DNA of 64,000 nucleotides from Marinilabilia rubra. Its GTDB lineage: Bacteria > Bacteroidota > Bacteroidia > Bacteroidales > Marinilabiliaceae. The position numbers and the translations under genes were made by a program. How positions within the stretch are numbered: position 1 is the stretch's first letter; every line of letters starts with the position of its first letter. The notes beneath the pieces were generated by a model that saw only the letters and a program-made list of their open reading frames with translations, searched no databases and had not been told where the DNA came from. Below are positions 34,270 through 41,976 of the stretch, one piece after another. The stretch lies in the NCBI RefSeq assembly GCF_003121985.1, contig NZ_QEWP01000003.1, forward strand, positions 310,001 through 374,000. Reading direction: 5' to 3'.

Positions 34270-35607
34270 TTAGTTGTTGAGAGTAATGGGTATCCCCCTG
34301 TAAAAATCCAGCATTTTCTGATACAGCAAAGCTGAATAACGAGACTGAATCAATTCAGCTTTTGCATTTAACAACTCACCTTTAGATTGCCTGAGATCTA
34401 TGGCATTGAGCATTCCCAAATTAAACTGCTCTTGTCTTAAATCGTGACTTATCCGGGCTGCGTCTGCCTGCTCAATAGCCGCTTCATAGCGAGCCTGCTG
34501 GGCAAGCGCATCCACATACAATTGCTCAACCGTTTGTAAAAGTTGATTTTTTACATTTCTACTTTCCAGTCCGGTTTGTTGTAAATCAATTTTGGAGCGC
34601 GCCACATTGGCTTTATTCTCATTCCGGCTAAATATTGGTATGCTTACAGAAAAACCTATATTTTGAGAAAACCGGTCACTCATCTGGTTGCTGAAAGAGT
34701 TCTCGTAAATATCAGAATATAAAGAGGAAGCCGAAGCACTTAAGCTAACGCGCGGCAGATAGCCGGCCCTGGCATTGGCCAGGTCAAGTTCGGCTATTTT
34801 TTCCGACAAAAGGCTGTTTTTTATTTCCGGCCTTTTTTCCAATACTTCCACCGCAATCAATGAAAAAGCGGGAAGCTCACCGCCAGGCTCCTGAATAGAA
34901 GCAGGCCATGCTGGACTAAAGTCTTTGTCATATGGCAAGTCCAAAATGGTTTTCAGATCGGTAATTCTTACGTTAAGTTCATTCTGAGCAGTTACCATTG
35001 AGTACTGTTCTGATGCATATTGTGCTTCCATTTCGGCAAGATCCTGACGAGATACCGTGCCGGCTTCAAACAGTGCCTGGGTGCGCTCAAGTGTTGCTTT
35101 AGAAGTGGCCTCGATTTCCTTAAAATAAATAAAGTTCTCTCTGGCAAAAAGGATGTTCATCCAGGCCTGAGTAACAGAAAGAATAATGTCATTTTCGGCC
35201 TCCCTGGTATTTAGTCCGGCTTTTTCAAGTTCTATGCGAGAGGCCTTAATATCATTGGAAATTATCCCCCCCTGGTAAAGTGGCATATCAGAGTTAACGC
35301 CCACCTGAGCACCTTTGGAAAATACACCGCCGGTATTATCATAGGCTCTGCTGTTATTTCCTGATAAAGAAGCAGAGGCACTAACCGAAGGCAAGCGACG
35401 ACTTTTTGCCTCCATTAAGTTTACTTTTCCTGCATCTTCCTGTAAACGGATCTTTTTTACAGGGATATTTTTTTCGCGGGCATATTCAATACACCTTTCC
35501 AGTGTCCAGGCTTCCATCTTTTCTGAATCTCCGGTCTGTCCCAGGAGACCGGAATAGCATGCCACAGAAAAAAGGATCAGCATGGATGTTTTTCTCAATT
35601 TATACAT
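34270..35607 (-). CDS. TolC-family outer-membrane efflux protein
   Basis: 445 residues from the ATG at 35607; two further ATGs lie at 35616 and 35619 and cannot be excluded. A signal peptide (about 7-24) ends in SGLLGQ. Two TolC repeats follow, each with long helices (LERTQALFEAGTVSRQDLAE near 175-194; ISHDLRQEQFNLGMLNAIDL near 393-412) and short barrel strands (PLYQGGIISNDI, PIFSRNENKANV). It is the first gene of the tolC-macA-ATPase-permease operon and forms the outer-membrane channel of the pump. Confidence 0.92.
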   Translation of the reverse strand: MYKLRKTSMLILFSVACYSGLLGQTGDSEKMEAWTLERCIEYAREKNIPVKKIRLQEDAGKVNLMEAKSRRLPSVSASASLSGNNSRAYDNTGGVFSKGAQVGVNSDMPLYQGGIISNDIKASRIELEKAGLNTREAENDIILSVTQAWMNILFARENFIYFKEIEATSKATLERTQALFEAGTVSRQDLAEMEAQYASEQYSMVTAQNELNVRITDLKTILDLPYDKDFSPAWPASIQEPGGELPAFSLIAVEVLEKRPEIKNSLLSEKIAELDLANARAGYLPRVSLSASASSLYSDIYENSFSNQMSDRFSQNIGFSVSIPIFSRNENKANVARSKIDLQQTGLESRNVKNQLLQTVEQLYVDALAQQARYEAAIEQADAARISHDLRQEQFNLGMLNAIDLRQSKGELLNAKAELIQSRYSALLYQKMLDFYRGIPITLNN

Positions 35608-35859
35608 TGTTACCATCATTCATATATTGCTTGTAGGAGGAAAATAAACCCATCTGTACACCTTTCTGAACTTTTTTCATCCAACCCTGTAAAATCCTCT
35701 ACAAATGGCCATTATTCTACTATTTTACAAAACAAATAAATCATTTTTTTAACATTGTATTAACACGGTATAACATCGCAATAACATACATTTATTAAGA
35801 TTCAATCTAAACTTGTAGAAACCAAAAGATGGATTTTTTAATTAAAAAACAATAGTACT

Positions 35860-36075
35860 ATGAAACGTAAACTAGCTTTATCATTTCTTTTTGTTTTCAC
35901 ACTTGCTCTTTCAACTCCTGTCATGTCAGACGCTATGAATCAGGACCCTGAAAAGAAAGAATGTACTAAGAAAGAGAAAAAAGAATGTTGCAAAAAAGAA
36001 AAGAAAGAATGCGACAAAGCAGAGAAAAAAGAGTGTGACAAAAAGAAAAAAGAATGCGAAAAGGATAAAGAATAA
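35860..36075 (+). CDS. Exported Cys/Lys/Glu-repeat small protein
   Basis: 71 residues: a signal peptide (about 1-24, LALSFLFVFTLALSTPVM) then a highly charged tail of repeating units KKECTKKE, KKECCKKE, KKECDKAE, KKECDKKK, KECEKDKE. The tail has six Cys and no hydrophobic residues. No family is recognised; metal or redox binding is conceivable. It is transcribed divergently from the tolC operon (about 250 bp apart) and is followed by a strong terminator at 36097-36128. Repeats drift slightly (8, 8, 8, 7, 8 residues). The minus-strand ORF at 2868-3008 has a similar style of Cys repeat but a different unit. Confidence 0.75.
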   Translation: MKRKLALSFLFVFTLALSTPVMSDAMNQDPEKKECTKKEKKECCKKEKKECDKAEKKECDKKKKECEKDKE

Positions 36076-36096
36076 TCTTCAATTTGCTTTAAAACG

Positions 36097-36128
36097 AAAA
36101 GCCCGGGGCGTTATGCTCCGGGCTTTTT
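36097..36128. terminator. Bidirectional intrinsic terminator
   Basis: AAAAGCCCGGGGC then GTTAT then GCTCCGGGCTTTTTT: a GC-rich stem with A-run and T-run on the two sides. It lies between the convergent Cys/Lys-repeat gene and the LytTR gene and can serve both. Confidence 0.92.
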
Positions 36129-36134
36129 TGCTGG

Positions 36135-36860
36135 TCATGAATTAAAAAGATTTTTTTTTACTTCTTCCCTATAAGATTGTCCAATGGGGACTGTTTTTTC
36201 TGTATTCAACAGTTGAAGCTGGTTTCCGTACAATGCTTTCACCTGGTTACGATTAACAATAAAGGATTTATGAATTCTCATAAAAACATTTGCGGGCAGC
36301 GACTCCATTAGATTCTTCAGAGATTCGAGGGAGACCAGTTTTTGGTTAACACAATGAAAGGTGACATATTCCCGCATGCCTTCTATGAAAAGTATGTCTG
36401 AAATCTTCACCCGATAGGATTTATAATCTGCTTTCACTATAACATATTCATTGGAAGGATCAGAGACGGCACCACCTTTTATTTCAGCCGGATTACTTTT
36501 TTGCAGGCGGCTGCCGGCTTTTTGCACCGATTGCACAAAACGCTCAAACGAAAATGGCTTCAGCAGGTAATCAATAACATCAAGCTGATAACCTTCCAGT
36601 GCATATTCAGGATAAGCTGAGGTTATGACAACCAGAATATCTCTCAAATTAAAAGCTTTCAGGAATTCCATGCCTGATATTTCAGGCATCTGAATATCCA
36701 GAAAAACCAAATTTGCCTTCCCACTTTGAAGCAGTGGCAAAGCCTCGAGAGGAGATTTAAAAGCCCCGGCAAGTTCGAGGTGTGGAAAGCGCTCAATGAA
36801 ATCTTTCAGTAATGCCCGGGCAGGGAATTCATCGTCAATAATGACACAACGTATCTTCAT
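36135..36860 (-). CDS. LytTR-family response regulator
   Basis: 241 residues. The receiver domain (about 1-120) has the acidic pair DDEFPARA, phospho-acceptor Asp in LVFLDIQMPEISG (about 52-64) and the Lys in LLKPFSFERF. The LytTR DNA-binding domain (about 140-240) reads ISDILFIEGMREYVTFHC and MRIHKSFIVNRNQVKALYG. Its start overlaps the kinase stop by 4 bp (ATGA), so the two are one translation-coupled pair. Targets are unknown; the Kelch lipoprotein gene at the head of the operon suggests a surface-related input or output. Confidence 0.95.
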   Translation of the reverse strand: MKIRCVIIDDEFPARALLKDFIERFPHLELAGAFKSPLEALPLLQSGKANLVFLDIQMPEISGMEFLKAFNLRDILVVITSAYPEYALEGYQLDVIDYLLKPFSFERFVQSVQKAGSRLQKSNPAEIKGGAVSDPSNEYVIVKADYKSYRVKISDILFIEGMREYVTFHCVNQKLVSLESLKNLMESLPANVFMRIHKSFIVNRNQVKALYGNQLQLLNTEKTVPIGQSYREEVKKNLFNS

Positions 36861-38032
36861 ATCGTATCAATTTCCAGTTGTACTTCAAAAACATCCTTTC
36901 GGTCTATAACATCTAAACGGTATCGCCCTTTATACAGATAGGAAAGGCGTTTTTTTACATTCTCAATGCCAATCCCTTTCGACCGGTCCTTTGAAACATA
37001 CCGCGAAGGCTTACTGTTTTGTGAAAAAAACAAAATGTGACCATCCAGGGCCTTCAATCCCATTTTAATCCATCCGGTTTTAGTGTCGTCAATACTGCCG
37101 TGCTTAAAGGCATTTTCTACAAAGGGAAAAATAAGCATGGGTTCGATACGGATTTCACGGTCTATTGCGCTGAAATCAATATCAAGATTGGGTTTTTCTT
37201 CTAATTTAATCTTCTGAAATTCCACGTAATCCCTAATATAATCAACTTCGCAGCCTATGAGAATTTTCATTTCGTCAGTTTCGTAAACAATAAACCTCAG
37301 CATAGAGGACAGTTTCAATATCAATTGTGAAGTTTTGGAACTCCCCTGCTGAGAAAGGGAATATATATTATTCAGAGCATTAAAAAGGAAATGCGGATTC
37401 ATTTGAGACTTCAAAAATTTCATCTCCGTTTCCAGGCTTTGATTAGTCAGTGATAGTTGTTCTTTCTCTTTACGCTTTGATTCCAAAACAATCCAGAACA
37501 ACGTACTCAGGAAAAGCATTCCTAAAGGAGGAAGTAAACCAGCAAGAAAATGACGGGGTAGAATTTGTTTTACCGATTTTGATCGCCCGGAAGGTGTCAA
37601 AGGGCGGGTATGTCGTCTCTCAGGGACAGAAGAATTTTCCCTGAGAAGAGGATTGTTAACCCGGGTATCTTCCCTTCGTTCTCTCAATTGAACCCATATC
37701 TCCGGCTTTACAGGATCTGTAACCTGATGAAAGACAGCAACAACTGCCAGAAGAACAACCAGAGAGAAAATATACGTCTTTACCCGGTTTCGTCCCATCA
37801 GAAGCGGCAATAATACCAGAATATTGACATAGAAAATCAGGGCGTTAATAGCCAGCGTTCGAAGGGTGATTAGAATGGCCGTTTCCGTATCGAAAATCAG
37901 ATTAGGGCCATAAAAGAAAACGAATGAATATCCAACCCACAAAATGATGTGCAGCCACCCTAATTTTTTAAATTCGGATGAGACAACGGCCCATGCTCTT
38001 CTTAAATTTATTCTGTGTTTTTCACGGTTCAT
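36857..38032 (-). CDS. LytS/YehU-type sensor histidine kinase
   Basis: 391 residues. Four or so N-terminal membrane helices (about 25-45, 55-72, 80-98, and one near 175-195) enclose a basic loop of about 60 residues. The His_kinase domain starts with LKSQMNPHFLFNALNNIYSL (His at about 220), followed by a short HATPase with ILIGCEVDYIRDYVEFQKIK, PMLIFPFVENAFKHG and GIGIENVKKRLSYLY. It pairs with the LytTR regulator downstream (4-bp overlap). The Kelch-repeat gene ends 36 bp upstream on the same strand and is probably co-transcribed. Confidence 0.94.
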   Translation of the reverse strand: MNREKHRINLRRAWAVVSSEFKKLGWLHIILWVGYSFVFFYGPNLIFDTETAILITLRTLAINALIFYVNILVLLPLLMGRNRVKTYIFSLVVLLAVVAVFHQVTDPVKPEIWVQLRERREDTRVNNPLLRENSSVPERRHTRPLTPSGRSKSVKQILPRHFLAGLLPPLGMLFLSTLFWIVLESKRKEKEQLSLTNQSLETEMKFLKSQMNPHFLFNALNNIYSLSQQGSSKTSQLILKLSSMLRFIVYETDEMKILIGCEVDYIRDYVEFQKIKLEEKPNLDIDFSAIDREIRIEPMLIFPFVENAFKHGSIDDTKTGWIKMGLKALDGHILFFSQNSKPSRYVSKDRSKGIGIENVKKRLSYLYKGRYRLDVIDRKDVFEVQLEIDTI

Positions 38033-38068
38033 AAATGCTATCCGGATTTTCCCTGCAGCTTAAAACAA

Positions 38069-39100
38069 TTAATCGTTATCATTTTGCTCCTCATCGGGAT
38101 AAAATGTCCAAACATCATCGAAATAATAACCCGAACTATTACCTGTGGCCACATAAGGCGTGTTATTGATCGCAAAAGCCACGGCATCACTTCGCGATGA
38201 TCCTTCAAAGTTAGACTTTTCTTCCCAAAAATCGGTGATCGGGTTGTATTCCCAGGTTGTATTACCGGCATATCCCTGACCACCGGTGGAAATATAGCCA
38301 AGTCCGCCCATGGAAAAAGCAACCACGTTGGTTCCTGCCAGACTATAATCATCATCATATGATTCATCATCATTGGTTCCACTGGTGATTTCCCGTTTTT
38401 CAGTCCAGGTATCCGCCTGCGGGTCGTACATCCATGCATCTGTAACGTATTCACTGTTATCAACCCCGGTAAATACATAGGCTTTACCATCAATAACAAA
38501 AACAGCGGCATCACGTCTCTTGGATCCACCAATACTCATTATTTGGGACCAACTGCCAGAAGCTGCATCATACTTGTAAAAATCCTTCAACCGGTTACCA
38601 TCATACCCGGTACCTACATAACCATTTTGTTCCAGGCCAAAAGCAATGGCTGAATAACGGGCGGTTCCGGGAAAATCATCAATTCTGGTCCACTGACCAT
38701 CCCCGCCCTCTGCCGGATTAAACTCCCAGAAATCTTTTAATTTGTTTTCACCATCATAGCCGGTACCTACATAACCTTTACCGTTTGATGAGAAGGCCAC
38801 GGCACCATTTCTGGCAGCAGCCTCAGCCGGTAGTGATGCTACCTCTCGCCAGGTATCGTTAACAGCATCATACCGCCAGAAATCTCTCAGACGCTCATCC
38901 TCTTCGCCATTGTAGCCGGTCCCTACATATGCGTAGTCACCTATTACAAAAGCCACTGCATCGGTGCGTGGTATCCCCTCAAATGCCCCCAGTTCAACCC
39001 AGTTGCCATTAAGATCTTCATCGTCATCATCATCGTCACATGCAGTAAAGACAAATATTGTGGCCATTAAAAAGTACCACCATGTTTTGGAAAGTTGCAT
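38069..39100 (-). CDS. Kelch-repeat lipoprotein
   Basis: 343 residues. The signal peptide ends in the lipobox VFTAC (Cys at about 20) and is followed by a run of acidic residues (DDDDDDED), resembling surface-export signals of Bacteroidota lipoproteins. Six Kelch-like blades follow, about 50 residues each, with repeats of AVAFVIGDYAYVGTGYNG, KGYVGTGYDGENKLKDFWEF and QNGYVGTGYDGNRLKDFYKY. They should form a beta-propeller. It leads an operon with LytS/LytTR genes and is divergent from a DUF4270 lipoprotein gene. Its ligand is unknown. Confidence 0.9.
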   Translation of the reverse strand: MQLSKTWWYFLMATIFVFTACDDDDDDEDLNGNWVELGAFEGIPRTDAVAFVIGDYAYVGTGYNGEEDERLRDFWRYDAVNDTWREVASLPAEAAARNGAVAFSSNGKGYVGTGYDGENKLKDFWEFNPAEGGDGQWTRIDDFPGTARYSAIAFGLEQNGYVGTGYDGNRLKDFYKYDAASGSWSQIMSIGGSKRRDAAVFVIDGKAYVFTGVDNSEYVTDAWMYDPQADTWTEKREITSGTNDDESYDDDYSLAGTNVVAFSMGGLGYISTGGQGYAGNTTWEYNPITDFWEEKSNFEGSSRSDAVAFAINNTPYVATGNSSGYYFDDVWTFYPDEEQNDND

Positions 39101-39410
39101 AAAATATAACTGTTTAAAAATTCAACCTGATTATTTCAAAAGCCACTCCCGGCACGACCTTATCTGAAGGCAGGCGAGCGCTTTGACGACAAAAGGACAA
39201 ATAACCCGAATAAGAACCATGTTTTTTCTACCAAAACAGGTTCTTATCATACAAACCTTGATTTATTCTCTACATCCAGCCTTTTATTGGGTTGGTTGAA
39301 TCGTTTTGGTATTTGGTAATAAAGTTTATCACGATGGTTGAAAATTAATGGGATGCCGGCTTCAGAGACATACTTTCGCCAAAGGTTTAAAACTGAAAAC
39401 TAAATGCAAC
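39101..39410. other. Divergent intergenic region (Kelch and DUF4270 genes)
   Basis: It must hold both promoters. TACTTTCG at 39371-39378 is one mismatch from TAnnTTTG and precedes the DUF4270 start by about 33 bp. No clear box is seen for the Kelch gene. No ORF, repeat or hairpin stands out. Confidence 0.45.
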
Positions 39411-40736
39411 ATGCAAAACAAAAAGGTAAAAGGAATTAATCTGCTTTTTCAGGTCCTCCTTTTCATCCTGATCCCCCTCGCATCTTCCTGTTCTGAGGGG
39501 GATTTTTCTATTGGAGATGACTTTGTAACCTCGGATACTTATACAGCCATCACAGACACATTTGCGTTGGATTTATCCACCTTCAGAATGGACACGGTGG
39601 AAACATCCGCTACAGGTGTAGCATTATGCGGATACAGTGAAACACATGAAACCAGCTCCACAGCATTCTTCAGGATAGGAGTTCCCACAAGTAGGGTGGA
39701 TGATAAAGAACAATTTGATTCGCTTTGCCTGGTGATGAATCATTCCGGCTATTATTTAGGCGACACGACCAAATTATTTGGACTGGACGTACATTTACTG
39801 GATGAAGAGATTACTACCAATAAATCAGGGACTATCTGTAATGACGACTGGTTTGATTATTCACCTGTTCCTGCAGGCAGCTCTCATTATTATCCGGAGC
39901 CCAATGCCGAAAGGGAGTTGTCCATCAGATTATCTGATGACCTGGGAAAAATGCTTTTAGACACACTTCAACGCAACAGTTTCCTGACATCCGCTGATTT
40001 TGAGGAGATCATCAAAGGGGTGGCTCTGACTCCTGATAAGGAGGGATCTGATGCCATAATGGGGTATAATGCCTCTGAAGGCAGCATTAATATCAGGCTA
40101 TATACACATCTGACAGAACTTGAAGAAATTGAAATCACACATAATTTTCCCTTAACATCGACCAGCTATCAATTCAACCACATAGAAAGCATCTCTGAGG
40201 AACCATTGCTGCAAGGGCTTACCTCTTACAAGCAAACAGTTTCGGAAACACAACTCGACCATTCGGCTGTATTGCAGGGTGGAACCGGATTTTTCACACG
40301 AATTGACATTGAAGGACTTTCCTCAATGAAGGCCCTTGAAAACAAAGGCCGGATAGTAAAGGCCAACCTTTTGATAGGAGTCCATAAAGAACAAAACCAG
40401 ACACAGAATCCTCCCTCATCACTTTTTTTGCTGGAAGCGGATAACATCAATCAACTATCATCTTATATCGTGGACAGCTCAGGCAGCACAGTTACGGGTA
40501 CACTTACCCAAGCCACATCTCTGTATGAAGAGACCTGGGTTTATAGCTTCGACATTACCTATTTTCTGAATGCTTTAATTAACGAGGAAGTAATATCGGA
40601 CGGGACAGGTATTGTCGTGGCTTTGTCACAGGATGATCTTGAAGGAAGCGTGACCAAATTAAAATTTAAGGGCTATACAGACTCTTCTGCAGAAACCAGA
40701 TTAAATGTTTTTTATTACAACTATGACAAAGAATAA
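39411..40736 (+). CDS. DUF4270 lipoprotein
   Basis: 441 residues from the ATG at 39411, which gives a short signal peptide ending in the lipobox LASSC (Cys near 28). The DUF4270 pattern is visible: GDDFVTSDTYTAITDTFALD, MDTVETSATGVALCGYSE and the late LRLYTHLTELEE-like strand block and GTGIVVALSQDDLEG. Members are predicted surface beta-sandwich proteins of Bacteroidota, of unknown role. The last 14 bp overlap the next gene, so the pair is co-translated. It is divergent from the Kelch-LytS-LytTR operon. Confidence 0.88.
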   Translation: MQNKKVKGINLLFQVLLFILIPLASSCSEGDFSIGDDFVTSDTYTAITDTFALDLSTFRMDTVETSATGVALCGYSETHETSSTAFFRIGVPTSRVDDKEQFDSLCLVMNHSGYYLGDTTKLFGLDVHLLDEEITTNKSGTICNDDWFDYSPVPAGSSHYYPEPNAERELSIRLSDDLGKMLLDTLQRNSFLTSADFEEIIKGVALTPDKEGSDAIMGYNASEGSINIRLYTHLTELEEIEITHNFPLTSTSYQFNHIESISEEPLLQGLTSYKQTVSETQLDHSAVLQGGTGFFTRIDIEGLSSMKALENKGRIVKANLLIGVHKEQNQTQNPPSSLFLLEADNINQLSSYIVDSSGSTVTGTLTQATSLYEETWVYSFDITYFLNALINEEVISDGTGIVVALSQDDLEGSVTKLKFKGYTDSSAETRLNVFYYNYDKE

Positions 40737-41976
40737 TTTAAAAATATTGCTAATTGCCTTAATCCTGATAACCTCTACCGGGAATTTGGATGCACAGAAC
40801 AATACCTCATCGCCTTATTCTGTTTTTGGTTTTGGCATATTGGAGACCCCTGCCCATGCTAAAAATGCAGCAATGGGAAACAGTGGTGTAGCAATGCCCT
40901 CAGATGGTTATCTCAATACACTGAACCCTGCTTCTCTAAGCCATCTTGATTCCCTGTCATTTTACTTCAACCTGCAGGGGCAAGGCACCATCAATAAGTT
41001 TTCGATGGGCGGAAAAGAGCAAACAAATTTTGACAGCAATTTTGATATCCTGTCCATGGGGTTCAGGGTAACTCCCTGGTGGGGCATGTCTCTGGGGCTG
41101 TATCCATTTTCAAGTGTAGGCTATGAAATCAATGCCAACAATGATATTATAGGGTCAACATCGGATTACCCCATGGTATATGAAGGCAGCGGAGGTCTGT
41201 CAAGAGTTACATTATCCAATGGCATTAAACTGACAAAAAATTTCTCTGCCGGCGTGGATGCCACTTTCCTTTGGGGATCGTCAGATATAATGGAAACGGC
41301 CGATTACTCGGATCTGAGCGGCATAACCATCAGCAGCAGCAAAAAGTGGTATTTTAACAACCTTTATCTTAAATACGGTTTACAATACAAAGGCAAAACA
41401 AATAACGGGAATATTTATGCCGGTGCTACCTGGCAGCCCGAGACCAATATCTACGCCACATCCAATCAAACCATTCTGCAGGACGAAAGTACCACCTATT
41501 ATAATGAGGACCAATCGGCTGAAGATGTCTGGCTCCCGAATATGTTTACAGCGGGACTTGCAAAACATTGGCAGTCGGGATGGCAATTTTCAGCCGATTA
41601 TTCCTTCTCCGAATGGTCGACACTGAATGGCAGTCAGACATTAAATGGCACCTTTCACGATTCACAAACATTTGGGGCAGGGTTTTCATATTCCCACCCC
41701 AAAAACAAGCACAAACTCATCAACAGTATGTCCTGGGAAGCAGGCCTGTTTTATTCTGACGGATACCTCAGTGTAAATGGCACAAGAATTGAAGAAAAAG
41801 GCATCAGTGCTGGGTTTTCGTTGCCCTTAAACAATTTGGGAAACCGCCTGCATCTCGCCTACCAGCATTCTGTAAAGGGCACTGAAAACAATGGTTTGAT
41901 AGAAGAAAATTATCACACCATAAAAATCAGTTTTTCCTGGATTGAAAGATGGTTCACCAAGCAGAAATTCTATTAA
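40723..41976 (+). CDS. Outer-membrane beta-barrel protein
   Basis: 417 residues from the ATG at 40723 (overlapping the DUF4270 stop by 14 bp); an upstream start at 40705 is less likely. The signal peptide (about 1-25) ends in TSTGNLDAQ. SSPYSVFGFGILETPAHAKN at the mature start and many amphipathic strands (FDILSMGFRVTPWWGMSLGL, KYGLQYKGKTNNGNIYAGAT) resemble FadL/PorV-like barrels of Bacteroidota. It may anchor or export the DUF4270 lipoprotein. It ends in KFY with an aromatic C-terminus. Confidence 0.8.
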   Translation: MTKNNLKILLIALILITSTGNLDAQNNTSSPYSVFGFGILETPAHAKNAAMGNSGVAMPSDGYLNTLNPASLSHLDSLSFYFNLQGQGTINKFSMGGKEQTNFDSNFDILSMGFRVTPWWGMSLGLYPFSSVGYEINANNDIIGSTSDYPMVYEGSGGLSRVTLSNGIKLTKNFSAGVDATFLWGSSDIMETADYSDLSGITISSSKKWYFNNLYLKYGLQYKGKTNNGNIYAGATWQPETNIYATSNQTILQDESTTYYNEDQSAEDVWLPNMFTAGLAKHWQSGWQFSADYSFSEWSTLNGSQTLNGTFHDSQTFGAGFSYSHPKNKHKLINSMSWEAGLFYSDGYLSVNGTRIEEKGISAGFSLPLNNLGNRLHLAYQHSVKGTENNGLIEENYHTIKISFSWIERWFTKQKFY

